Shown here piece after piece: positions 26,922-35,878 of a stretch of 36,317 nt of DNA (position 1 is its first letter; every line of letters starts with the position of its first letter). The DNA is from Oscillospiraceae bacterium (GTDB lineage: Bacteria > Bacillota > Clostridia > Oscillospirales > Oscillospiraceae). A program made the position numbers and the translations under genes. Below the pieces are notes generated by a model. The model had not been told where the DNA came from. It was given only the letters and a program-made list of their open reading frames with translations, and did no database searches. The stretch lies in the NCBI GenBank assembly GCA_031288675.1, contig JAITQY010000064.1, positions 1 through 36,317 of the forward strand, read 5' to 3'.

Positions 26922-27593
26922 ATGCTGAGATGGCTGCTTTTCGATATTGGTTCTACGTTGCTGGACGAAACTGACGCTATACGCGCTCGTGCAGAAACCT
27001 CTGTCGAAGCATTACGCGGAACTCCGCAGGAGTGCAATTTTGACACATTTTGGACGCTAATGAGCGAAGCGGCGGCGGCAGGGAACGCTCACCCATATCA
27101 TAGCGTAATGAAAACTTTGGGTTCAGACGTCTTTATGCCGTGGAGAAAAGAACTGGAGTATCCTTATCCTGATGCTTTAGGATTGCTTGAGTTTCTTTAT
27201 CCCCAGTACAGACTCGGAATCATTGCCAATCAAAGTGCGGGGGCAAGGCAGCATCTCGGTCGCTGGAACTTAGATAAGTATTTTGACGTAATCATCGCTT
27301 CTTCTGAGGTCGGTATAGCGAAACCTGATTTGCGTATATTTCAAACGGCATTGTCGCAAGCTAATTGTAATCCTGAAAATGCCGTAATGATTGGCGACCG
27401 CCTGGACAACGACATTTATCCGGCAAAACAACTGGGGATGAAAACAATATGGGTTCGGCAAGGCTGGGGCGGTATGCCTGAACCTGCTTCTGAAGAATAC
27501 CAGCCGAATTATACGGCGTCGTCACTTACGAAAATCGTGCCTGCGTTAATCAAATTAACATCAACATCAAACCGGGATCAAATAATTTTATAA
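26922..27593 (+). CDS. HAD-superfamily hydrolase
   Basis: WLLFDIGSTLLDE, IIANQS, KPDLRIF, MIGDRLDNDIYPAKQLGMKTIWVRQG. Confidence 0.9.
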   Translation: MLRWLLFDIGSTLLDETDAIRARAETSVEALRGTPQECNFDTFWTLMSEAAAAGNAHPYHSVMKTLGSDVFMPWRKELEYPYPDALGLLEFLYPQYRLGIIANQSAGARQHLGRWNLDKYFDVIIASSEVGIAKPDLRIFQTALSQANCNPENAVMIGDRLDNDIYPAKQLGMKTIWVRQGWGGMPEPASEEYQPNYTASSLTKIVPALIKLTSTSNRDQIIL

Positions 27594-27598
27594 TATTT

Positions 27599-28420
27599 AT
27601 GACTTACAAACGCTTACCTCTTGAAACATTAGTAAACGCGCGCGACTTGGGAGGATTTCCCCTGCCGGGCGGCGTAGCTACGCAATTCGGGCGCTTCATC
27701 CGGTCGGAACTTCCGGAGCGCATAAACGAACACGATAAAAAATTCCTGAAAGACTACGGTGTGACAACCTCCGTTGATTTCCGCGGCTCGTTTGAAATAA
27801 CCGAATCCCCGAGCACTCTGCGCGGAGAAGACTGGCTGCGCTATATTCACAATCCGCTGTGGAGCATCGAAGCGGCGCACGGAAAGCCTCAGCTGCCCGC
27901 CGTTACCGTCGTTGCCGAAGAGATTGAAACCGAACATTTCACCGAAGAGCAGAAAGCGGCTCGTCACCGCAGGAAACACGAACGCCGTCTTGACAGCATT
28001 GAATGGATAGCTGTATATATCGCAATGGCGGAGGAGAACAAGGACTGGGTACGCAAGAATTTTGAGCTGTTCGCGGAGACAGAAGGTTGCATCCACTATC
28101 ACTGCATGACCGGCAAAGACCGCACGGGTATTTTTACCGCTATGCTGCTGAAAGCCGCCAGAGCGGCTGACGATGACGTTATTGCGGACTACTCCGTTTC
28201 GCAGATTTATCTGCGTCCGTTCTATCAGGTATTCCGCGAGGGCGATCCTGCGTTCCCCGGCGACCCGGATTTGACGCTGTCATTTTATATAACCAGTCCG
28301 GATACGATGAGAGGCTTTTTAGACCACATACACGGCGCATACGGAAATATGCGTAAGTATTTGAAAAGCTGCGGACTAACGGAAAAAGTAATTGATAACG
28401 CGCTGAAAGATCTGATATGA
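27599..28420 (+). CDS. Tyrosine-protein phosphatase (DSP/PTP-like)
   Basis: NARDLGGFPLPGG N-terminal motif and HYHCMTGKDRTGIF (CX5R-type P-loop). Confidence 0.9.
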   Translation: MTYKRLPLETLVNARDLGGFPLPGGVATQFGRFIRSELPERINEHDKKFLKDYGVTTSVDFRGSFEITESPSTLRGEDWLRYIHNPLWSIEAAHGKPQLPAVTVVAEEIETEHFTEEQKAARHRRKHERRLDSIEWIAVYIAMAEENKDWVRKNFELFAETEGCIHYHCMTGKDRTGIFTAMLLKAARAADDDVIADYSVSQIYLRPFYQVFREGDPAFPGDPDLTLSFYITSPDTMRGFLDHIHGAYGNMRKYLKSCGLTEKVIDNALKDLI

Positions 28421-28574
28421 CCGCTGTCCGGTAACGGCGGTCATTGAATAAAATATGAAACAGGGCAGGGCAATCTGTATTCCTGAATTATTAGCTTTAT
28501 AAAATACGGTACAAAAAAATTTTCTTAAATAATTCCGGCAAAATTAAAAAAAGTGTTGACAAAGCCCATTTTGT

Positions 28575-28614
28575 CTGATACACTTGACACACCTGATACA
28601 TATAACACTGTTAT
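28575..28614 (+). promoter_or_regulatory. Candidate GntR operator region
   Basis: Direct repeats CTGATACA (28575, 28593) and inverted repeat ATAAC-ACT-GTTAT (28602-28614), overlapping/downstream of TTGACA-N17-TACACT (28556-28584). Confidence 0.5.
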
Positions 28615-28641
28615 CAAACCTTAGGAAAGGAGTTTACGGAA

Positions 28642-29031
28642 TTGTTTTTCATTGACACCAGAGCTCGAAAACCGATCTCCGAGCAAGTGCTTGACAATGC
28701 GAGGGAACTGATTATAACCGGCGTACTCGCGGCAGGAGAAAAACTGCCGAGTGTACGGGAATTATCAGAAAAGCTTGCCATCAGCCCCAACACCGTCCAA
28801 AAGGCATACCGGGAACTTGAACGTGACGGCTATGTATACAGCGCGGCGGGTTTAGGTACGTTCGTTTCCCCTCCGGAGCAATGGCGGAATAACACGGCAT
28901 TACTAAAGCGACCTGCCGATGCTATGAAACGGGCGGTAACAGAACTTAGGATGCTTGGACAGACAAAAGAGCAGGTACTGCAACTGACAACAAAAATATA
29001 TGAGGAGGCGGAACAGCGTGATAAGAGCTGA
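28642..29031 (+). CDS. GntR-family regulator (YtrA-like, short)
   Basis: PISEQVLDNARELIITGVLAAGEKLPSVRELSEKLAISPNTVQKAYRELERDGYVYSAAGLGTFV; TTG start with SD AAAGGAG. Confidence 0.92.
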   Translation: MFFIDTRARKPISEQVLDNARELIITGVLAAGEKLPSVRELSEKLAISPNTVQKAYRELERDGYVYSAAGLGTFVSPPEQWRNNTALLKRPADAMKRAVTELRMLGQTKEQVLQLTTKIYEEAEQRDKS

Positions 29032-29926
29032 ACACTTACACAAAAACTTTGACGACTTTGCGGCGCTGAGTGATATGACAATCAATGTAAAAAGCGGCTC
29101 TGTTTACGGATTGATTGGCGTAAACGGAAGCGGCAAGACGACGGCGCTGAAAACGATTACGGGCATTATACGTCCGGACGGCGGCGAAGTAGATTTCGAC
29201 GGCGAACCGGTTTATGAGAACCTTAAAGTCAAGCAGAGAATGGGATTTATACCAGACGACCTGCATTTCTTCGGATCGTACACACTTAAGGACAGCGCGC
29301 AGTTCTATAAGCGGTTATTCCTGCGCTGGGATAACGGGCGTTACCGGGAAATGTTAGAACTGTTTGCGCTGCCGGAAAGCAAACGTCTGAGCCGGTTCAG
29401 CAAAGGGATGCTCAAGCAGGCGGCATTTATACTTACGATGGCGACGAAGCCGGACTATCTGATTCTTGACGAGCCGATCGACGGACTTGACCCGATCGTA
29501 CGCAAACTTGTATGGAAGTACATAATGGCGGACGTTGCCGAGCGCGAGATGAGCGTTTTGGTCAGCAGCCATAACCTGCGTGAGATGGAGGGCGTATGCG
29601 ATACGGTAGGCATCGTGGACAAGGGACGAATCGTATTAGAGCGCGACCTTGACGAGCTGCGCAGCGATATACATAAGGTTCAGGCAGCGTGGAGCAAACC
29701 TGCAGACAGCGAAGTAATAGGCAATGACTCTGATTTGAAGATTTTGCGTAGAGAGAAATCCGGCGCTGTGGAACATTTGATTATCCGCGCGAACCGCGAT
29801 TTATTGGAAACTAAAATCGGAGAGCTTCAGCCGCTTGTATTTGACTTACTTCCACTGTCGCTTGAAGAAATTTTTATTTATGAACTTGGAGGTGAGCGTG
29901 ATGCCCTCAAACAATTACTATTCTGA
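29018..29926 (+). CDS. ABC transporter ATP-binding protein
   Basis: GLIGVNGSGKTTALKTITGI, LSRFSKGMLKQ, LILDEPIDGLDP; GTG start preceded by GAGGAGG. Confidence 0.9.
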   Translation: MIRAEHLHKNFDDFAALSDMTINVKSGSVYGLIGVNGSGKTTALKTITGIIRPDGGEVDFDGEPVYENLKVKQRMGFIPDDLHFFGSYTLKDSAQFYKRLFLRWDNGRYREMLELFALPESKRLSRFSKGMLKQAAFILTMATKPDYLILDEPIDGLDPIVRKLVWKYIMADVAEREMSVLVSSHNLREMEGVCDTVGIVDKGRIVLERDLDELRSDIHKVQAAWSKPADSEVIGNDSDLKILRREKSGAVEHLIIRANRDLLETKIGELQPLVFDLLPLSLEEIFIYELGGERDALKQLLF

Positions 29927-31712
29927 ACCGGTCAGCAAGCAGAGAGAAAGTACGCTTGGGCAGTATTTTCAGCTATCCGGAGCGTGGATACGCGAAAATC
30001 TGAAGCGCTTCTGGGCGATACCGGCGTTAGGGATGCTGTTCTATTTCTTCACTTTTCTGTTTCCTCTGTTTGTTGAGGACGTATATCAAAATACGGAAAG
30101 CTATTTAAGAGACATTAGCCGGTTCCAAAATGCAGGGTTGGTGCTGTACTCCGTGCTGTTTCCTTTGATTGCGAGCGTCGCGCTTAACCGGTACCTGTAT
30201 AGCTCAGGCTCGGTGAATACAATGCACAGTTTGCCTGTAACGAAGGGACGGTTGTGGCTAAGCAACCTTATCAGCGGATTAATTATGGTATGGCTGCCCG
30301 GAATAATCACATTTGCGGCGCTCATACTTGGCTATGCAAAATACGGTTATTCCGCCGGGATAGCCGCAAGCTTAGGGAAACTGCTATTGTGCAGCGCGTT
30401 TTACCTGACGCTGTTCAACCTTGCGGCAATGCTGACCGGAAATGTCCCTGTACATATAATCGCAAGCGGGTTCATCAGCGCGCTTCCCGCGGCGGTAGTG
30501 CTGATGATAATAGGTCTTTGCCAGACTATGGTATACGGTTATACCACGCGCGGCGACTGGGACGGAGTAATGCTTGCGACGTTCTTCCCGCCGATAGCCG
30601 CCGCGATAAATGATACCGGCGTGTTAACGGCGTCGCTGGACGGATGGTACTATATAATTGCGGCGGTTATGGCAATCGCGTTCTACTTTGCGGGGGCATA
30701 TCTGTACAGCCGAAGAAAGCTTGAGCGCGCCGGTGACAGCTTTGCGTTTACGTTCGCGCAGGTTATCTTTGTCAGCTGCATAACTGTTGCGGGCGCATTG
30801 ATTTTAGGCGCGCTGTTTTGGTCGATATGGGGCGGAGCGTTTCCGTGGAATATCGGAATGCCGGCAGGCGGAATAATCGCGTTTGTCATCGCAAAGATGG
30901 TCGGCGTGAAAAGCCTGAGAATATTCAGCAGGCGAAGCGCAGTTCATTTTAGCTTAACTTTTGCGCTTTTACTCGCTTTGCTGGGCATATTTGAGTTCGG
31001 AGCGTTCGGGTATGAAGAGCGGATTCCAGCGGTATCGGAGGTAGAGGAAGTCGATTTTCAAAGCTGGAATATCGTGCCATATTACTCCGTAGTGGGTAAC
31101 AACAATTTTATAACGATGAAAGACCCCGAAACACTTGAAGCAATCAATGCTCTGCACAAGCTACTCGTTAAGGACTCGCCCTTGATCACAGAAGATTATG
31201 ATTATTACCAAAGCAGTTTTGGTCTTACTCTTAATTACTACCTTAAAAACGGAAAATATATGACGCGTTACTATTGGGTTCCTCACTCTGTGTTAGAGGG
31301 CAGCGGTATATTAGAGCAAATCGTTATGAGCGGCGAATATCAAAAAGCAATGGGAATTGAGAATTGGATCGGCGACGCAAAAATAGAGGATTTGTCAATA
31401 AACCACTGGACTTATCATTATAACAGTAGCGTAACGCTTGGCTCCGCGGAGTATCAGTCATTCTTGAACGCGCTTCAGGCAGACCGCGATAAAATTGACT
31501 GGGTGTCGCTTATCGGTCAGGAGAACGATGATTCACCGTTGTTCCATATGAGCCTGTCAATTGACCGCAACCCGGAAATGGATACCTATGCGTATGATTA
31601 CGCAGACGTCGGTATATTGGAAGATTACACGAATACGATCCAATGGCTGAAAGATAAAGGGTATTACGACATTTTAACGGCGTCAAACGAGATATATAGA
31701 GGTAATAATTGA
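29901..31712 (+). CDS. ABC transporter permease
   Basis: Multi-TM protein overlapping/following the ATPase; SD GGAGG before the start. Confidence 0.75.
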   Translation: MPSNNYYSEPVSKQRESTLGQYFQLSGAWIRENLKRFWAIPALGMLFYFFTFLFPLFVEDVYQNTESYLRDISRFQNAGLVLYSVLFPLIASVALNRYLYSSGSVNTMHSLPVTKGRLWLSNLISGLIMVWLPGIITFAALILGYAKYGYSAGIAASLGKLLLCSAFYLTLFNLAAMLTGNVPVHIIASGFISALPAAVVLMIIGLCQTMVYGYTTRGDWDGVMLATFFPPIAAAINDTGVLTASLDGWYYIIAAVMAIAFYFAGAYLYSRRKLERAGDSFAFTFAQVIFVSCITVAGALILGALFWSIWGGAFPWNIGMPAGGIIAFVIAKMVGVKSLRIFSRRSAVHFSLTFALLLALLGIFEFGAFGYEERIPAVSEVEEVDFQSWNIVPYYSVVGNNNFITMKDPETLEAINALHKLLVKDSPLITEDYDYYQSSFGLTLNYYLKNGKYMTRYYWVPHSVLEGSGILEQIVMSGEYQKAMGIENWIGDAKIEDLSINHWTYHYNSSVTLGSAEYQSFLNALQADRDKIDWVSLIGQENDDSPLFHMSLSIDRNPEMDTYAYDYADVGILEDYTNTIQWLKDKGYYDILTASNEIYRGNN

Positions 31713-31715
31713 CGA

Positions 31716-31835
31716 ATGATTAATCGGATGGCGCATGTGCTGTACAGCGCAGTTATCGGCACAACGGAGGTGAATAGCATAATCAAAGGTTGGTTTGTTT
31801 TCGCGGTCATTTCATCTACTCCTATTACAGAATAA
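31716..31835 (+). CDS. Possible 39-aa small ORF between permease and terminator
   Basis: MINRMAHVLYSAVIGTTEVNSIIKGWFVFAVISSTPITE; no clear SD. Confidence 0.2.
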   Translation: MINRMAHVLYSAVIGTTEVNSIIKGWFVFAVISSTPITE

Positions 31836-31856
31836 TATTGCACTGAACTTTCAGAA

Positions 31857-31885
31857 GAGAGGAGAATGTCTCCTCTCATTTTTTT
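31857..31885 (+). terminator. Rho-independent terminator of the GntR/ABC operon
   Basis: GAGAGGAGA-ATG-TCTCCTCTC followed by ATTTTTTT. Confidence 0.88.
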
Positions 31886-31918
31886 GCAATTTACAACAAA
31901 CAAAATTGCAAAAAGTAG

Positions 31919-31947
31919 TTGACAAACACACTGCGATGGTGTAATAT
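31919..31947 (+). promoter_or_regulatory. Promoter of the aminotransferase gene
   Basis: TTGACA-N17-TAATAT. Confidence 0.6.
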
Positions 31948-31985
31948 AGAATGAATTTAATTGAAGCCGCAAGGAGATTTCATTT

Positions 31986-33167
31986 ATGGACATCAGCGCC
32001 GTTCAAAAGGAATACGAATCGCTTAAAGCGAAAGGTCTCAAGCTTGATATGTCTCGCGGGAAACCCTCGCCGGAACAGCTTGATTTGTCGCTCGGAATGC
32101 TAACTATTAACGCATACAAGGATGAAACCGGCGCAGACGCGCGCAATTACAGTCACCTTGAGGGCTTGCCGGAGGCGAGAGAGTTCTTTGCACCGCTGTT
32201 AGGCGTCACGGCGGCAGAGTGCATCGTAGGCGGAAACAGCAGCCTGGAGCTTATGTACCACTGCGTTAATCTTCAGCCGAAGCGCGGTAAGTGGATATGC
32301 CCCGTACCAGGCTATGACCGCCATTTTAGAGTAACCGAAAAACTTGGATATGAGCTTATCAGCGTTCCGATGACGGCAAACGGTCCGGATATGAATGCGG
32401 TCGAGAAGCTTGCAGGCGATCCGGATGTTCAGGGTATTTGGTGCGTGCCTAAATATTCCAACCCTGACGGATACACTTACAGTGATGAAACCGTAACGCG
32501 TCTTGCCTCTATGAAAACGGCAAATCCGGACTTCCGGATTTTCTGGGACAACGCATATTCATTCCATTACCTTGATCCGGAGAAGCAGGATTATCTGCTT
32601 AACATTTTAGACGAGTGCCGCGCCGCCGGTAACGAAGACCGTCCGATTATTTTCGGTTCGACCAGCAAGATAACTTTTGCCGGAGCCGGAGTAGCCGCGC
32701 TCGGCGCAAGCGCGAATAACATTAAGGCGATAAGCGATTATTTAAGCGCAATGACAATCGGTTTTGATAAGATAAACCAGCTTCGCCACGTGAGGTTTTT
32801 CAAGGCGGAGGGCGGGGTTGATTCGCATATGAAAAAGCACGCGGCGATTTTGAAACCTAAGTTCCAAATCGTACTTGATATATTTGAATCGGAGTTCCGC
32901 GACTGCCCGGAACTTGCGTACTGGACAACTCCGCGCGGAGGATATTTTATCAGTCTGTTCCTGCAACCCGGCAACGCGAAGAAGGTGGTTCAGTTGTGCA
33001 AGGACGCAGGGGTAACGCTCACCGGAGCCGGAGCCGCATATCCGTATGGTATTGACCCTGAAGACAGGCACATTCGTATCGCGCCGAGTTATCCGAGCAT
33101 TACGGAGCTTAATCAGGCGGCTAAACTGCTCGCGCTTAGTGTAAAACTGGTCGGAAGCAACAACTAA
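31986..33167 (+). CDS. Aminotransferase class I/II fold, PLP-dependent (bacterial aspartate aminotransferase-like)
   Basis: LDMSRGKPSPEQLDLS, NSSLELMYHCV, CVPKYSNPDGYTYSDETV, STSKITFAGAGVA (PLP Lys). Confidence 0.87.
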   Translation: MDISAVQKEYESLKAKGLKLDMSRGKPSPEQLDLSLGMLTINAYKDETGADARNYSHLEGLPEAREFFAPLLGVTAAECIVGGNSSLELMYHCVNLQPKRGKWICPVPGYDRHFRVTEKLGYELISVPMTANGPDMNAVEKLAGDPDVQGIWCVPKYSNPDGYTYSDETVTRLASMKTANPDFRIFWDNAYSFHYLDPEKQDYLLNILDECRAAGNEDRPIIFGSTSKITFAGAGVAALGASANNIKAISDYLSAMTIGFDKINQLRHVRFFKAEGGVDSHMKKHAAILKPKFQIVLDIFESEFRDCPELAYWTTPRGGYFISLFLQPGNAKKVVQLCKDAGVTLTGAGAAYPYGIDPEDRHIRIAPSYPSITELNQAAKLLALSVKLVGSNN

Positions 33168-33194
33168 AGTTAACAGTTAATAATCAGCTGGAAT

Positions 33195-33225
33195 TGGGCG
33201 GGGCTTGACCCGCCCAGTGTTTTAT
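33195..33225 (+). terminator. Terminator after the aminotransferase gene
   Basis: TGGGCGGG-GCTTGA-CCCGCCCA then GTGTTTTATT. Confidence 0.8.
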
Positions 33226-33262
33226 TGCGGATTTTGGCTTGCTCTGTCTTGCAATAACGGGT

Positions 33263-33706
33263 TTATTTCAGCAGATAGTAAATCAGCCCGTAGATAGCGC
33301 TGGCGGTCATACCGAATACGAGTACAGGTCCGGCGATTATAAACATCTTGGTACCCATTCCGGAGATAAATCCCTCCGTTTTGAATTCGATAGCGGGTGA
33401 CGCAATACTATTGGCGAATCCGGTTATAGGCACAAGCGTTCCGGCGCCGCCGAATTTAGCGACTTTGTCGTATATTCCCAGCGCGGTTAGAAGTACTCCA
33501 AGAAATATCATTGTTATACTTGTCAGGGACGCAATAAGTTTGGCGTCCGAAACATGCCTTCCCAATAGTTCTACAACAAGCTGAGCGAACGCGCAAATTA
33601 GTCCTCCGGCAACAAAAGCTTTTAGTAAATCTTTCGCCAGCGGTGACGACGGCGACTTCCGCATAACATACTTTTTATACTCTTCGTTTGTCATCTTGTA
33701 CATCAT
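33263..33706 (-). CDS. spoVAC: Stage V sporulation protein AC
   Basis: MTNEEYKKYVMRKSPSSPLAKDLLKAFVAGGLICAFAQ..., VPITGFANSIASPAIEFKTEGFISGMGTKMFIIAGPVLVFG are SpoVAC hallmarks. Confidence 0.9.
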   Translation of the reverse strand: MMYKMTNEEYKKYVMRKSPSSPLAKDLLKAFVAGGLICAFAQLVVELLGRHVSDAKLIASLTSITMIFLGVLLTALGIYDKVAKFGGAGTLVPITGFANSIASPAIEFKTEGFISGMGTKMFIIAGPVLVFGMTASAIYGLIYYLLK

Positions 33707-33807
33707 ATACCCCTCCTCGTCCGGCTTTTATATAATAATAGTATTTGATTGTTTTTTACAAAATATGCACAAGAATTAAAGTACAAACAGCATACAAAAG
33801 GGTCGAG

Positions 33808-34108
33808 ATAGTCGTTAGTCGGCAGTCAACAGTCGTGAGTAGACAGTGGACGAGGATGCGCCCTGTGGGGGACGTGGAGGAACGGCGGGCGAGCGGTGCT
33901 ACATAGTCGGAAGTCAACAGTAGACAGTCGGCAGTGAACGGGGATACGTCGGGCGAGCGGTGCTCGCCCCTACGGTGGCGGGTTCACATTACAGAGATGT
34001 TAATCATTAACTATTAGTCATTAATCACTACGCGAGTATTATAGCACAATATTTCTGATTTGTCAAGAGATAAATTGTGTGCAATCGTAAATAATTTGTG
34101 AACAATTT
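33808..34108. repeat. Intergenic repeat, copy 2, with an internal partial duplication
   Basis: Same ordered blocks as 4928-5210. Perfect GGGCGAGC-GGT-GCTCGCCC hairpin; a second, incomplete unit (GGCGGGCGAGCGGTGCTAC) near 33886. Confidence 0.75.
34038..34066 (-). promoter_or_regulatory. Consensus promoter inside repeat copy 2, minus strand
   Basis: TTGACA-N17-TATAAT; same position as in copy 1. Confidence 0.7.
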
Positions 34109-34175
34109 CTTTAGTACAAAAATTAACGGAAGCTGACCACATGGGTCTGCTTCCGTTAATTTGATTATATTGTGG

Positions 34176-35291
34176 TTAGTTAGTAATAGTCTTTTCGTCT
34201 TCCGGATCAAAGAGGTGAATCTTATCCGTATCGAAAGAAAGCTTAATCGTATCGCCCATCTTGCAGTGTACCGAGCCTGTAGGGACAACAGAAATGAACT
34301 GAATGTCGCCGACAGAGAAGTACAAGTTAGTCTCAGCGCCGAGAAGCTCGGTCAGTTCTACCTGAACGTCAACTAAACGTTCCGGATTTGCCGCAAGAGA
34401 TTCTTCGTCCGCATAGATAAAGTTCGGACGGATACCGAAGATGACTTTCTTTCCGTCGTATGTCAGAACGTTCTCTTTGTTTCCTTTGTCTTCCGGAAGA
34501 AGTACCTTAGCGCCGCCGAAGCTGAGGTAGGTCTTGCTGCCCTCACGGGTAAGAGTACCCTCCGCAGTGTTCATGGTCGGCGTACCGATAAATGTAGCGA
34601 CAAAGAGGTTAGCCGGATTCTCGTACAATTCCTGAGGAGCCGCGACCTGCTGTACATATCCGTCTTTCATAACTACGATACGCGTACCCATCGTCATAGC
34701 CTCAGTCTGGTCGTGCGTAACATAGATGAACGTCGTCGCAAGCTTCTGGTGAAGCTTGATAAGCTCCGAACGCATTGAGGTACGCAATTTGGCGTCAAGA
34801 TTTGACAGCGGCTCATCTAATAAAAACACCTTAGGGTTACGGACGATAGCGCGTCCTAACGCAACGCGCTGACGCTGTCCGCCAGAGAGCGCCGCCGGTT
34901 TGCGGTCTAAAAGGTGTGAAATCTCTAAAACTTTTGCCGCTTCATCAACGCGGCGGCGAATCTCGTCTTTCGGCATCTTGCGTATACGCAGACCGAACGA
35001 CATATTCTCAAACACGGTCATATGCGGATAAAGCGCATAGTTCTGGAACACCATCGCAATATCGCGCTCTTTCGGCGGAACGTCATTGACCAAACGACCG
35101 TCGATAGATAACTCGCCCTGTGTAATTTCTTCTAACCCTGCGATCATACGCAGTGTAGTGGACTTTCCGCAGCCGGACGGTCCGACCAAAATGATAAACT
35201 CCTTGTCCTCGATTTCAAGGTTGAAATCAGATACGGCAACAACGCCGCCGGCATACTTTTTGTAGATGCCTTTTAAGCTTACGCTGGACAT
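34176..35291 (-). CDS. Sugar ABC transporter ATP-binding protein (MalK/UgpC/MsmK type)
   Basis: GPSGCGKSTTLRMIAGLEEI, LSGGQRQRVALGRAIVRNPKVFLLDEPLSNLDAKLR, C-terminal TOBE domain. Confidence 0.93.
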   Translation of the reverse strand: MSSVSLKGIYKKYAGGVVAVSDFNLEIEDKEFIILVGPSGCGKSTTLRMIAGLEEITQGELSIDGRLVNDVPPKERDIAMVFQNYALYPHMTVFENMSFGLRIRKMPKDEIRRRVDEAAKVLEISHLLDRKPAALSGGQRQRVALGRAIVRNPKVFLLDEPLSNLDAKLRTSMRSELIKLHQKLATTFIYVTHDQTEAMTMGTRIVVMKDGYVQQVAAPQELYENPANLFVATFIGTPTMNTAEGTLTREGSKTYLSFGGAKVLLPEDKGNKENVLTYDGKKVIFGIRPNFIYADEESLAANPERLVDVQVELTELLGAETNLYFSVGDIQFISVVPTGSVHCKMGDTIKLSFDTDKIHLFDPEDEKTITN

Positions 35292-35311
35292 AGGTTTAGT
35301 ACCCCCTAATC

Positions 35312-35376
35312 ACAATATATATTGTTTGCATTATAGCACACGTTTTTTGAAATGTAAATTGTGAGTATTCACAATT
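35312..35376 (-). promoter_or_regulatory. Promoter of the ABC ATPase gene flanked by two perfect palindromes
   Basis: TTTACA-N17-TATAAT (35353-35358, 35330-35335); palindromes ACAATATATATTGT (35312-35325) and AATTGTGA-GTAT-TCACAATT (35357-35376). Confidence 0.6.
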
Positions 35377-35639
35377 TTTCTTACCCAAATTTGTGTACTT
35401 CAACTATGTAGTTCGGCAAATGGAAGTTAATGGGAATTTATCCTAATCTTATGATTGCTGAAGCGCGCTCAGGAATATAGATGGTTTTGAACTAAACGCA
35501 AATAAGCAGGTAATATCCTGCCTCTTTATGTTTAATTTGGCGCAAAGTATTTCCGCAGATTCCACAGCTGATTGCTACCTATCGGTTAATGAAAATATAG
35601 CTAAGTTCGCACCGCAGAAAGACAATCGGTATAGCGGAC

Positions 35640-35843
35640 TTAGCTCGCTTCATCAGTTGAAAACTCTCCCTGATAGCCTGTAAAAATCAAAAGTCCCTTT
35701 CCGTTTCCCGCCGCAATAATATAGGCGGTACGCATCATTGCAAACTCCGCTCAAAGAGAGGTGACAATATAATCCGCTTCTTTTTTGACCAAACGCTTGT
35801 CGTACCCATCCAGCCAACCGGATTTGAGCAATTGTGTTGCCAT
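35640..35843 (-). pseudogene. Possible coding remnant with an in-frame TGA
   Basis: MATQLLKSGWLDGYDKRLVKKEADYIVTSL*AEFAMMRTAYIIAAGNGKGLLIFTGYQGEFSTDEAS* reads as protein-like sequence either side of a TGA. Confidence 0.3.
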
Positions 35844-35878
35844 ACGATTAACTCGCTTTTGAATAATTTAAATATCTG

